Assembly: GCF_026240635.1 (NCBI RefSeq) | Contig: NZ_CP110848.1 | Span: forward strand, 1,986,501-2,050,500 | Source: Trichothermofontia sichuanensis B231 | GTDB lineage: Bacteria; Cyanobacteriota; Cyanobacteriia; B231 | DNA length: 64,000 nucleotides | Direction of reading: 5' to 3' | In this document: positions 9,201-17,385 of the stretch, piece after piece | Layout of the letters: each line of letters starts with the position of its first letter | Numbering within the stretch: the first letter of the stretch is position 1 | Notes under the pieces: model-generated | What the model saw: the letters and a program-made list of their open reading frames with translations, nothing else | Told to the model about the DNA's origin: nothing | Database searches by the model: none | Translations under genes and position numbers: made by a program

Positions 9201-11011
9201 GCCACCACCTGACCATAGACCCACACCACCTTCCCATCCGGCCATTGATAGCGAAACTCCAGTTGCATATCTCCCGTTCCCTGCAAACAGGCAGCCCAAT
9301 TGCGGCTGAGGCGATCGCGATCGTCCGGATGAATTGCCTGGAGCCAACCCTGCTCACGGATGGTTTCTAGGGTCAGGCCAGTCATTTGACAGTAACAATC
9401 ATTCACATAAATACATTCCCCCTGGGCGTTGGTCCGGAAAATCCCCACTGGAGCCAGGGCCGCCAGCGTGGCATAGTGACGTTCACTGGCCCGCAGCCGT
9501 GCCTCGATCTGTTTACGGGCTGTCAGTTCTGCCAGTGTTTGGTGATAGGTGGTAGATTGCTGGATGACGATCGCCAACTGGGTAGTTACGGCGCGTAATA
9601 GGGCGATCGTCTCCTCAGTGGAAAGGGACGAGGGAGCCTGGGTAACTGACGTTCTCAGCACAACCCTGATCAACCCCCACAGATGCTGGCCAACCATAAT
9701 CGGTAACCGCACCTCCGCCGCCCCCAAGCCTTGAGTAGCCTCAACAGACATCAGCCGGGGGCGATAGGGCAATACTTGTCCTACCGGAAGGGGAGCCTCC
9801 GCCACAACCCAACAGTTACCATCAGCACCCACCTGAGCAATCAACACCCGCTCACTCTCCAACAGCGATCGCAGAGCCTGGACACTGGCTGTCAGGATTT
9901 CCGACAAATCTAGGGAAGTCCCGATCTGAGTTGCGATCTCTGCCAGGAGTTGTTGCCGTTTGGCCTGAGCTGCTAGGGCCGCTGTGCGCTCCGCCACCAA
10001 ACATTCCAGTTCTGCTGTGCGGTTTTCCACCAGGGTCAGCTTTTCCGCCGCCAGGGTAGTTACCTTGGCTCCCAGAGCGGTCGTCAGTTGGTAAAGGGCC
10101 AGGGGGGTCAGAGTTTGCAGCAAACAACTTTGGGTCACCAAGCCCATCCATTCCCCCTGAGGACCGATGACGACTGCCTGCTGGCTCTGGTGCTGGATCA
10201 GCAACTGCTGCACCGCCCCTAGGGATGCCTCTGGTTGTACGGTCAAGAGTGACGTGCTCATTACCTGTTCGGCAGTGTATGCCGTCAGATCCAGGGCCTG
10301 TGCCTGGCACTGCATCAAGTCCCGTGCCGTCACTATCCCCACCGGAAAAAGCAGATCCAGTTTCTGGTCAGGCGGTGAGGCGTTAGGTAACCAGCGTGAG
10401 ACGTCGGTGCCTGCCTTGCTCACTGCTGATGGCTCAGCCCTCCCTGCGGTAGCAGTCGGGGCCGCAATGACGATCGCACTGATGGAATGCTCGGCCAGAC
10501 GCTGAGCGATCGTCAAAAGCGAAGTCCTGGGGGAGGCCCATACCCGATCGGTCAGCATCACCTCACTCACCGTGCGTAACTGTAGGACTTCGAGGGCTTG
10601 AGCTAGCCCCCCCAGACTCTCCTGAGTGATCACTCCCACCAGCTGATCCTGCTCATCCAGAATTGGCACGTGGTGAATAGTCTGGGTTTGGCAAAGTTGA
10701 ACAACAGCCAACAGATCTGGACAGGCCGACTCGCGGAGGGTAATGGGTGCCTGGGTCATCACCTGTCGCACGGTTAAATCCGCCAGGGGACACTGTTGCG
10801 CACTCAAGCGGATGACATCCCCCTCGGTGAGAATGCCCACCACCTGCCCCCTGTCCACCACCACTCCACAACTGTACGGTGTGTTCGTCCCCAGTCCACT
10901 CATCTGGCCGATCGCATCCAGCAGGGGGGTCTCTGGGGTCACCACTAGGGGATCACGGATAATCGCAGCACTCAAGTCCGGCAGCGAGAGGGTAGTTGCG
11001 GCAGTTAGCAT
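6284..11011 (-). CDS. CBS-GAF-PAS hybrid sensor histidine kinase with C-terminal receiver
   Basis: 1,575 residues, a tandem paralogue of the next kinase downstream. Order: four CBS motifs (about 15-305), a coiled coil, GAF (about 355-485), five PAS domains (about 508-632, 640-755, 762-872, 905-1035, 1043-1170), HisKA with MSHELRTPL (His1186), HATPase with RDTGIGIA and GTGLGL, and a receiver with LILMD (Asp1496) and SKP. No membrane segment, so a cytoplasmic sensor. An Ala/Pro-rich insert splits the third and fourth CBS motifs. It differs from kinase 1 in having GAF before the PAS array. The final residues RLF and the stop lie in a MITE. Without that insertion the frame would run on for seven more codons to a TAA. 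The upstream spacer is about 850 bases, so this gene is probably first in the operon. Confidence 0.9.
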   Translation of the reverse strand: MLTAATTLSLPDLSAAIIRDPLVVTPETPLLDAIGQMSGLGTNTPYSCGVVVDRGQVVGILTEGDVIRLSAQQCPLADLTVRQVMTQAPITLRESACPDLLAVVQLCQTQTIHHVPILDEQDQLVGVITQESLGGLAQALEVLQLRTVSEVMLTDRVWASPRTSLLTIAQRLAEHSISAIVIAAPTATAGRAEPSAVSKAGTDVSRWLPNASPPDQKLDLLFPVGIVTARDLMQCQAQALDLTAYTAEQVMSTSLLTVQPEASLGAVQQLLIQHQSQQAVVIGPQGEWMGLVTQSCLLQTLTPLALYQLTTALGAKVTTLAAEKLTLVENRTAELECLVAERTAALAAQAKRQQLLAEIATQIGTSLDLSEILTASVQALRSLLESERVLIAQVGADGNCWVVAEAPLPVGQVLPYRPRLMSVEATQGLGAAEVRLPIMVGQHLWGLIRVVLRTSVTQAPSSLSTEETIALLRAVTTQLAIVIQQSTTYHQTLAELTARKQIEARLRASERHYATLAALAPVGIFRTNAQGECIYVNDCYCQMTGLTLETIREQGWLQAIHPDDRDRLSRNWAACLQGTGDMQLEFRYQWPDGKVVWVYGQVVAERDEQGQVTGYVGTLTDISDRKRAELALQQQEAQSRALLAAIPDLIVRVGKDGIYRQVITPNRPFDIWPDEKSYVGLAMTDVLPPAIAQTNLRAIHRALATNEVQTHEQILQVGDRQQIEEVRISKCGEDEALLIIRDITARKQIEAELLASKRTNQAIVAALPDLLIHMDQHGRCLQILGQGGMQVKQLHPAEEKIELADVLPAHLVKQRLFYIQLALKTKSLQVYEQILEVANKQRYEEVRIVPLTDDQVVVIIRDITDLKKVEQQLRELNQSLEAKVLARTQELQYLNSLQQAIFDSASYVIITTNTTSIIQTFNAAAQRLLGYTAEEVVGKATPEIIHDRQEMIDRAAQLSRELGEPITPGVEVLIAKARRGIVWESEWTYIRKDGSRFPVLLSVAPLYDVDQYIIGFLVIAQDITKRKQAEAALRESEARWQFALEGAGDGVWDWNLQTNKVFYSPPWKLMLGYSITDIGDTVTEWESRVHPDDRQRCYADLSRHFRGEAPIYQNEHRMRCKDGTYKWILARGKVVAWDADGKPLRMIGTHTDISTLKQTEMQLQQANEELLRATRLKDEFLANMSHELRTPLNAILGMTEGLQDEVFGAINKQQKTALETIEKSGVHLLSLINDILDVAKIESGQIKLEKTRVSVVSLCQSSLVFVKQQALKKNIQLYLDIPSDLPELQVDERRIRQVLINLLNNAVKFTPEQGKVVLEVSSRSQRLATGEPSLAIAVRDTGIGIAPENLSKLFQPFIQIDSALNRQYSGTGLGLALVKRLVELHGGEVTVSSELGVGSCFTITLPCTTVAAPVTSAVPSACQEAGQLPWPVADGATTETRHRELPLILLAEDNEANIKTISSYLQAKAYRLIVAKTGQAAIAMAQTEQPDLILMDVQMSAMDGLSAMQQIRQDANLAQTPIIALTAQAMPSDRDRCLAVGANAYMSKPIKLKELANLIQTLLNQASHRENERLF

Positions 11012-11296
11012 AATCAGCTTGGGTACTTATAACCTGTCACCTAAACCGGAGTAATTGCCCAAGTTTAGCAGCGTGGCTCGGATAGCCGTTCCCCCCAGTA
11101 GCCAGACACCTATCCAAATACCTATTCATCGCCTCTCTGCCATCACAAGGATAGTCAAGACCACAATCGGCACCCTTTAGAGACGCACTCATCAAACCAG
11201 GAAGGCATCGCTGCAACCGCATCCAGCTCGAACACAGAAATACCTAGAAACAGAAATACCTAGAACAGGAATAGTGATCACAACCTGGAATCAGAT
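11012..11296. other. Spacer upstream of kinase 2
   Basis: No convincing gene. It must hold the promoter of the kinase operon, but no clear -10/-35 pair stands out. A perfect 16-bp tandem repeat (ACAGAAATACCTAGAA) lies at 11234-11265, and the R-family repeat begins at about 11297. Confidence 0.5.
11234..11265. repeat. Perfect 16-bp tandem repeat, two units
   Basis: ACAGAAATACCTAGAA at 11234-11249 is repeated exactly at 11250-11265. Confidence 0.85.
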
Positions 11297-11503
11297 ACCG
11301 CCTTTACCGAATTCACCCAGCACACAGTCAAGGTTTGGATCTTGATCCACCGGCAGCCCTCATCCCCCAACCCCTTGTCCCAAACCGAACGAAGGGGGAG
11401 CCAAATTCTTCAGTCCCTCTCCCAGAGCCGGCGGGGGATTTAGGGTGAGGGTCGCACCCGTGGGATGTACCCATCCTACCCCTGTAAAAAAGGTAAAGGC
11501 TGT
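11297..11503 (+). repeat. R-family dispersed repeat, copy 1
   Basis: About 205 bp. It starts like the other R copies (CCTTTACC, CACACAGTCAAGGTTTGGAT), has the shared core (CCCTCATCCCCCAACCCC, then a run ending GATTTAGGGTGAGGG), and ends GGTAAAGGCTGTA. The right end lacks the ACTGTACTTTATGATT segment of full copies, so it is internally deleted. The 360 bases from here to the next gene at 11861 hold no recognisable feature. Confidence 0.75.
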
Positions 11504-11860
11504 AAAAAGTTGCTATTTAGGCAAGTGAGGCAATCACGATGACTCCCTAGCTCCTTGCGATCTCCTCATTAGAGGGTATTTACACACTACCGAAATTGGG
11601 AGGAATTTACCAGGATAGTTACACGGTATCCAAAAACACCAGCAGCCGCGAAAGACCACCTAAACTTGAGGCTCGATGGTGCCAAGCTTATTGACTATGA
11701 CAGACAAATATGACGTGACTCTAGCTTAGCCAAGCAAACTGATGCTGGCACAGTCTCAGCTCTAGCAGAATTACTGGGGTACAGAACTGGCCAGGACGAC
11801 GTACCGTGCAACACTAGGGAAGAACATTCTTGTCAGCCAGATCACAAAATTGAACACGTT

Positions 11861-13054
11861 ATGGACGGGCAAGCATCGCAACAGGAAAGGGCATGGCCGT
11901 TTTGGCCGATCGTGCCCCTCTATCCCTACGGTCAACGGGCCACCCTGCGCCGAGAGGTTCTCGCCGACCAGGTGTGGACCTTTGAGCAGGTGCAGGGCAT
12001 TCTCTACGTCGTCGTGCCCATTCGGATGACCGTGATCCGGCTAGCGGCTGGCGGATTGCTCGTCTATGCCCCGATCGCCCCCACCCGGGAATGTATTGCC
12101 CTCATGCGTGAGCTAGAAGCCGCCCACGGTCCGGTGAAGTACATCCTGCTCCCAACCGTATCAGGGTTAGAGCACAAAGTCTTTATCGGTCCCTTTGCCC
12201 GCTATTTTCCCACGGCCCAGGTGTGGGTGGCGCCCAACCAGTGGAGCTTTCCCCTCAATTTGCCCCTCAGTTGGTTAGGACTCCCAGCGAACCGCACCCA
12301 GGTGTTGCCAATCGATAGTGGCCAGACCCCCTTTGGCGATGAGTTTGACTATCAAATGCTGGGACCGATTAACCTGGGGTTGGGTCCCTTTGGCGAAGTG
12401 GCCCTCTTCCACCGGCGATCGCGCACCCTTCTGCTCACGGATACGATCGTCGCTGTCAACGAACGACCCCCCGCGATCGTCCAACTGGATACCTATCCCC
12501 TCCGCTTCCATGCCAGAGACACCGTGACCGATGTCGTCCCTGACGATGAAGCCACGCGCCGTAAGGGCTGGCAGCGGATTGTCCTGTTCGCCCTCTACTT
12601 CCGCCCCAGCGCCCTAGAAGTCATCCCCTGGGGAACAGCATTCCGGGCTGCCCGTCAGGCCCCCGATCGCTCCCGCCAAGCCTACTTTGGCCTCTTCCCC
12701 TTCCGCTGGCGATCGGGCTGGGAACGATCGTTTGCGGCCTTGTGCGGCGGTGGGCGTCCCTTTGTTGCCCCGATTTTGCAAACCCTGATCTTAAATCGAG
12801 CACCCCAACAGGTCATTGGCTGGGCCGATCGCGTCCAGCAATGGCAGTTCGAGTCCATCATCCCCTGCCATTTCGAGGCCCCCATCAAAGCCAATCCCCA
12901 TCAATTTCGCCAAGCCTTCAGCTTCCTAGAAAAACACCCCGCCCTAGGACCAGAGATCGCCCAATTACCCGAACCCGATTTTGCCCTCCTGCGATCGCTC
13001 GAAGCAAGGTTAATTAAACAAGGCGTCACCCCACCCGCCCAAGACAAAGTCTAA
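11861..13054 (+). CDS. DUF4336 domain-containing protein
   Basis: 397 residues, soluble, no signal peptide. The N-terminal third (AWPFWPIVPLYPYGQR, then VWTFEQVQGILYVVVPIRMT) and the middle (YAPIAPTRECIALMRELE, LLPTVSGLEHKVFIGPFAR) match my memory of the DUF4336 family of cyanobacteria and plant plastids. The general shape resembles metallo-beta-lactamase-like proteins, but I see no complete HxHxDH metal motif, so enzymatic activity cannot be claimed. It is transcribed alone, after 850 bases of spacer and before repeat R2. Function unknown. Confidence 0.8.
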   Translation: MDGQASQQERAWPFWPIVPLYPYGQRATLRREVLADQVWTFEQVQGILYVVVPIRMTVIRLAAGGLLVYAPIAPTRECIALMRELEAAHGPVKYILLPTVSGLEHKVFIGPFARYFPTAQVWVAPNQWSFPLNLPLSWLGLPANRTQVLPIDSGQTPFGDEFDYQMLGPINLGLGPFGEVALFHRRSRTLLLTDTIVAVNERPPAIVQLDTYPLRFHARDTVTDVVPDDEATRRKGWQRIVLFALYFRPSALEVIPWGTAFRAARQAPDRSRQAYFGLFPFRWRSGWERSFAALCGGGRPFVAPILQTLILNRAPQQVIGWADRVQQWQFESIIPCHFEAPIKANPHQFRQAFSFLEKHPALGPEIAQLPEPDFALLRSLEARLIKQGVTPPAQDKV

Positions 13055-13067
13055 ACCGTTTACCTTT

Positions 13068-13470
13068 TACAGCTTTTACCTAATTTACTCAGCACACAGT
13101 TATAGTCAATCCAAATAAGAACGACACAGTTTTTGACTCCCCTCTCCCGCTCTGGGAGAGGGGTTGGGGGTGAGGGTGCTGTTTCAGCCTAAATGGCAAT
13201 GACTATGAGTTTGGAATCACGATCCGACCGGCAGCCCGCATCCCCCACCCCCTTCTCCCACAAGGGGAGAAGCGGAGCCGGATTGGCCTAATTAGCAAGT
13301 GCTCGATTTCGTGCAAATCTATAACTTCTCCCACAAGGGGAGAAGGGGAGCCGGATTGGCCAGTCCCACTCCCGCCCTAGGAGAGGGATTTAGGGTGAGG
13401 GTCGTACCCGCGGGCTGCCCCCAGCCTACCCCGGTAAAACTGTACTTTATGATTAAGGTAAAGGCTGTAC
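13068..13470 (+). repeat. R-family dispersed repeat, copy 2, with nested S element
   Basis: The left end ACAGCTTTTACCTAATTTAC and right end TTATGATTAAGGTAAAGGCT mark a full R copy swollen to about 400 bp. An S element (13102-13206) is inserted after CACACAGT, and the segment CTCCCACAAGGGGAGAAG-GGAGCCGGATTGGCC is duplicated internally (around 13255-13285 and 13327-13360). ORFs here are repeat-encoded and not genes. Confidence 0.75.
13102..13206 (+). mobile_element. S-family MITE-like element, copy 1 (nested in R2)
   Basis: 105 bp from ATAGTCAATCCAAATAAG to TAAATGGCAATGACTAT. The ends are imperfect inverted repeats of about 27 bp. The core is a C/T then G-rich hairpin around CTCCCGCTCTGGGAGAGGGG. 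No coding capacity. Confidence 0.75.
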
Positions 13471-13506
13471 CTTTTACCTTTTACCTTTTACCCTTTACCC
13501 TTTAAT

Positions 13507-14931
13507 CTACTCTCGATACCCTTCCCATGGACTAACCTGCAATACTCCCCTCGGCGTAAAGACCACCTTAAAGGTGGCCACTGCCTGGGGAGTTGCCGCG
13601 ATCGCCTTAGCCGTTGCTTGCTGTAACTCAGGGAGAGGGATTTCTGCCGCATACTGGGCTGCCTCAGGGTTTGTCGGTTCATACCGGAGGACCTGGCCGT
13701 CAGCAGTCGCTTCTACCCGATAAATCAAGTCTGTTTCAAAAGTAGGTTTGGTCTGCCACTGGGTATCAATCCGCTCATAGAGAGCAGGCACGATCGCGGC
13801 CACAGCAGCTGGGTCAGTGATCGTCGTTGTCTGAGGGGTTGCCGCTGCATCCGTCCCAGTGGGGGAAGCCGACACCGGACTGGGCGTAGCAGCACTGGGG
13901 CTGGGGGAAACTGGGCTGGTGGCGGATTCAGGCGCTAACCCCCGCCAGGGACTCACTTCCAGGACCCCCCTGGGGGTGAAGACCACTTTGAACAGGGCGA
14001 TCGGCCCCTGGGTTGCGGTTCCCCCCTCAACCGGGATAAAGACCAGTTTGGGAAGCGGCGTGCGATCGACCTGGAGCCGGGAGGTTTCATCGTCCGGAGC
14101 GTAACCGACGATCGCACCCTGGAGATCGACACTGACTTTATAGGTCAGGGTTTCATCAAACGCCGGTTCATCCCATTCTTTATCGATCGCATCATAAAGC
14201 TGGGTACGCAAACGTCGCAATTGATCGGGATCCGTAATTTCAATGTTGGCAGCAGCTCCCTCTGGCATCTGCGGACTGACGGTGGGAGAGGGACTGGCAG
14301 TAGGAGAAGCCGTCGTTTCTGTCCCCGCCCGCCACTCCGGTTGCCGGGGACGTTGGGTTTCTGGGACCGGCAGGAGGAAAAAGGCGGCGGCGCCCGCAAT
14401 CACCACACTGGTAACCCCCAGCGCGATCGGCGTCACCTGTTCCCGAATCGGGGGCGCGGGGGCATCCTTGCGGGAGACGGGTTGGAGTTGGATTTGCACA
14501 TCAGGCAGCGTACGGGCATCAGCTCGGAATTGATCGATCGCCTCCACCAGATCAAACAATTGCACCGTGGTAATGTCCGCTTGCATCAGGGCCGTGGGAT
14601 TGCTAGTCGCGATCCCCTGGGGTTGAATCGTCAAACGATGGAGGTGGCCCACCCGTTCCAATTGCACCAGAGTCGGTCGGGGATGCTGGCCACGCACCGC
14701 CCGCACCCCACTAAAGAGTTCCTGGACATAGAGATTGACAGCCTGCACCAACTGTTCAAAAAACTCCCGCCCACCGATCAGGGCATCATGCTCACTGATA
14801 TGGCATTCCGCATTCAGTAACGTCGCCAGGAGGGGGCGGGTTTCCCCCGTTGGCTCCAATTCCGTGGCGTCACCTAACCCCTCCAGGATCAGGGTGCAAT
14901 TGGGTAAGCGATAGTGGCGCTGAATCGTCAT
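13507..14931 (-). CDS. DUF4335 domain-containing protein
   Basis: 474 residues. The N-terminal part (MTIQRHYRLPNCTLILEGL, about 1-170) is the cyanobacterial DUF4335 domain. A single membrane helix follows at about 185-205 (ALGVTSVVIAGAAAFFLLP), then a Ser/Thr/Pro linker (SPTASPSPTVSP). The C-terminal part has two repeats, each ending in FKVVFTPRGVLEVSPW-type sequence (about 310-330 and 450-470). It shares a 4-base ATGA overlap with the upstream DUF3038 gene, so the two are translationally coupled and probably act together. Function unknown. Repeat R2 abuts the stop. Confidence 0.85.
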   Translation of the reverse strand: MTIQRHYRLPNCTLILEGLGDATELEPTGETRPLLATLLNAECHISEHDALIGGREFFEQLVQAVNLYVQELFSGVRAVRGQHPRPTLVQLERVGHLHRLTIQPQGIATSNPTALMQADITTVQLFDLVEAIDQFRADARTLPDVQIQLQPVSRKDAPAPPIREQVTPIALGVTSVVIAGAAAFFLLPVPETQRPRQPEWRAGTETTASPTASPSPTVSPQMPEGAAANIEITDPDQLRRLRTQLYDAIDKEWDEPAFDETLTYKVSVDLQGAIVGYAPDDETSRLQVDRTPLPKLVFIPVEGGTATQGPIALFKVVFTPRGVLEVSPWRGLAPESATSPVSPSPSAATPSPVSASPTGTDAAATPQTTTITDPAAVAAIVPALYERIDTQWQTKPTFETDLIYRVEATADGQVLRYEPTNPEAAQYAAEIPLPELQQATAKAIAATPQAVATFKVVFTPRGVLQVSPWEGYRE

Positions 14932-15596
14932 GCAACTTCTCCATCAAACAGACTGACCCAAAAGCGCTGCATCCCGGCGGTCCCCGTACAGAACAGTAAC
15001 TGTTCGAGCAGGTTCAGGGCCAGTTGGTTCAATTTTTCATCGGTATCGTAGATCAGCACCCCACCCCGTCGGGGATTCATGCGAGCGCGGAAGTGCGCCC
15101 GGAAGCGTTCGAGATAGTGGGACAGGCGAAAATGGTGATCAGTAGACAAGTTCTTTTGACGCAATTGCTGGTAGTCCAACAATAACTGGCGAATGATCAC
15201 AGTCAGGCGACGGGCTAGTTGGCAGATGAGCAAGACCAGGGCTTTGGCTTCGGCAAGGGTCAGGGGGCGTCGTTGACTGTAGCGCCGGAGAGGGTTGGTG
15301 CTCCGTAGCCGCCAGAGGTGGACGCGGTTTTTAATTAAGCTCTGGAGTCCCAGTTCTTTGGCCATATAAAGGATAGCTTCTGAACCATTCAGGTCTAACG
15401 CTTCGATCGCCAGGAGCATGAGGTCAATCTGCTGACGTGCCCGTTTAGGACAGTTCGCCTCCGGCAAGGGGATATCAGGCAGACTGTCCAGGATCAGCGG
15501 AATAGGATCAGACGCTTGGGTGGGTGTGGGCATTGTGCTGGCAGAAACATTCATGCGAACCGATTCGACCCCAGTATGTGGAACATCCAGCAGCAT
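14928..15596 (-). CDS. DUF3038 domain-containing protein
   Basis: 222 residues, soluble and helical, rich in Leu and Arg (RKRARQQIDLMLLAIEALD-like region near 50-75, then ARRLTVIIRQLLLDYQQLRQ). It matches the DUF3038 family of cyanobacteria, which commonly sits beside DUF4335. It is the first gene of a two-gene unit, and its stop overlaps the start of the DUF4335 gene by 4 bases. The start at 15596 is an ATG. It is divergent from apt, with about 115 bases between them holding both promoters. Role unknown. Confidence 0.8.
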   Translation of the reverse strand: MLLDVPHTGVESVRMNVSASTMPTPTQASDPIPLILDSLPDIPLPEANCPKRARQQIDLMLLAIEALDLNGSEAILYMAKELGLQSLIKNRVHLWRLRSTNPLRRYSQRRPLTLAEAKALVLLICQLARRLTVIIRQLLLDYQQLRQKNLSTDHHFRLSHYLERFRAHFRARMNPRRGGVLIYDTDEKLNQLALNLLEQLLFCTGTAGMQRFWVSLFDGEVA

Positions 15597-15714
15597 TGTA
15601 TCGAAATCCGGATCTCGCTCAGTATAGTGTAAACCGCCGAAGTTAGTCTTCTAGTGTACGATCGTCACTGCTCAGTTGACGCTGATCTGCGGTCATTCGT
15701 TTCTCTGTTTCTCT

Positions 15715-16230
15715 ATGGATCTGAAAGCCTTGATTCGCGAAATTCCCGATTTTCCCAAGCCAGGGATTGTTTTCCGCGATATTACTACTCTATTGCATAA
15801 TGCCGAAGGGCTACGCTACACAATTGATTTGCTGGTTGACCAGTGCCGGGACTGGGGGGCAGAGCAGGTGATTGGCATTGAGTCACGGGGGTTTATCTTT
15901 GGGGTACCGCTGGCTTATCACCTGAATGCAGGCTTTGTGCCGGTGCGCAAGCCAGGGAAGTTACCAGCGGCTGTACATGCGATCGAATATGACTTAGAGT
16001 ATGGCACCGATCGCCTCGAAATTCACCAGGATGGGCTACAACCGGGCTGCAAGGTGATTATTGCTGATGATTTGATTGCGACGGGGGGCACGGCCCGGGC
16101 CACCGCAGAATTGGTACAACGCATTGGCTGTGAACTCGTAGGGTTTAGTTTTATTGTGGAGTTGAAGGCGTTGGGAGGACGGCAACAGTTGCCCGATGTC
16201 CCGATCGTCAGTTTGGTGGCCTACGATTAA
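15715..16230 (+). CDS. apt: Adenine phosphoribosyltransferase
   Basis: 171 residues, full length for Apt. The enzyme makes AMP from adenine and PRPP in purine salvage in the cytoplasm. Visible signatures are [18 protein letters not shown] at the start, [12 protein letters not shown], and the PRPP loop [16 protein letters not shown]. An upstream in-frame TTG at 15676 would add 13 residues of non-family sequence, so ATG 15715 is chosen. It is transcribed alone, 60 bases before a Uma2 gene. Confidence is high from the conserved motifs. Confidence 0.96.
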   Translation: MDLKALIREIPDFPKPGIVFRDITTLLHNAEGLRYTIDLLVDQCRDWGAEQVIGIESRGFIFGVPLAYHLNAGFVPVRKPGKLPAAVHAIEYDLEYGTDRLEIHQDGLQPGCKVIIADDLIATGGTARATAELVQRIGCELVGFSFIVELKALGGRQQLPDVPIVSLVAYD

Positions 16231-16360
16231 ACCCAACTGTGCTGAGAACTGTGCTGAGCGTTGGGGCAAGTCGAACTAGGTTCAGGTCCTAGTGTCGAGA
16301 AGGGTAACGGTTAAAGAGGCGATCGCCCGTCATGAGATACCGTATCAAGGAGCCTTGAAA

Positions 16361-17011
16361 ATGGTTGGTGCCGTACCGGTAACGCAAAATTTGGTCACGG
16401 ATACCTGGGTAAAAGCCAGTTGGGAAGAGTTTGTTGCCCTGGCGGATGCGCCCGAGCTAGCAAAAGCTCGATTTTACTATGATACTGACTCAATGAGGAT
16501 TGAGACGACGCCGATCGGCTCAGGGCATAGCCAAGACAATACCATCCTTTCGCAAGTGGTTAGCCTCTACGGCACGGTTAAAAATATTCGAATCAAAGGA
16601 TTTACGAATGGGAGTTTTCGCAAACAGGGGGTGTGGGAATGCCAACCTGATATAGCCTTCTACATTGGAGCTGCTTTCCGTATTCCCCCCAAGACTTCAA
16701 AACCGATCGATGTGGATGAGTATGGTGTGCCGGATCTGGTGATTGAAATTGCATCTACCACCCTGAGTGATGATATTGGTCGGAAACGGCTCCTCTACGA
16801 ACGGTTGGGTATCAAAGAATATTGGGTGGTGGAGGTCGATCGTAATGAGGTGATGGCCTTTGCAGTGGCAGATGGGGGCAGCCGGCAGATTCGGGCGTCG
16901 CAGGTGTTGCCGGGATTAGAGATGGCGCTAATCGAGGAGGCACTGAGGCGTAGCCAGACTCAGGAGGATGGCGAGATTAATCGCTGGTTGTTACAGGTGT
17001 TTAATAACTAG
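16361..17011 (+). CDS. Uma2 family (DUF820) putative endonuclease
   Basis: 216 residues. A PD-(D/E)XK-like layout is visible: CQPDIAFYIG, then VPDLVIEIASTT, then KRLLYERLGIKEYWVV, the hallmark order of Uma2 proteins that abound in cyanobacteria. No biological role is established for most members. ATG 16361 is preferred over the GTG at 16292 because AAGGAG lies 8 bases upstream of it. The S element copy 2 follows the stop by 15 bases. Confidence 0.88.
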   Translation: MVGAVPVTQNLVTDTWVKASWEEFVALADAPELAKARFYYDTDSMRIETTPIGSGHSQDNTILSQVVSLYGTVKNIRIKGFTNGSFRKQGVWECQPDIAFYIGAAFRIPPKTSKPIDVDEYGVPDLVIEIASTTLSDDIGRKRLLYERLGIKEYWVVEVDRNEVMAFAVADGGSRQIRASQVLPGLEMALIEEALRRSQTQEDGEINRWLLQVFNN

Positions 17012-17026
17012 GAAGTCTTGCCATGT

Positions 17027-17142
17027 ATAGTCAATCTCAAGTCAATCTCAATAAGAACGATACAGTTCTTCGCTCCCCTCTCCCGCTCTGGGAAAGGGGC
17101 TGGGGGTGAGGGGGCTGTTTCAGCCTAAATGGCAATGACTAT
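17027..17142 (+). mobile_element. S-family MITE-like element, copy 2
   Basis: 116 bp from ATAGTCAATCTCAA to GGCAATGACTAT. It has the same core as copy 1 and an 11-bp internal duplication (GTCAATCTCAA). The rest of the 375-base spacer to ndhF1 holds a 14-bp direct repeat CTAGCCATGTATAT (17144-17157 and 17160-17173) and no gene. Confidence 0.75.
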
Positions 17143-17385
17143 ACTAGCCATGTATATATCTAGCCATGTATATTGACTGGGACGATCAGGGCATGATTGA
17201 GGGCGAGGAGAGTTATGCTGGCCCCCACCCTCCCCAGGGATTTCTATTTAAGATAGGAAATTCTGCTTGAGAGCATACTGTGGATTATTAAGTCTGTGTA
17301 ACAATATGGGATGGTCTGGAGAGTTACACGGTTTGCTAGGCAGTGGGACTCCTCCTGGACCTTTGGGCTAACGCGAGTGTCGCTT

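Noticed and set aside
11037-11222. 61-codon minus-strand frame upstream of kinase 2
   Set aside because: No family similarity and no RBS. Base pattern is that of spacer.
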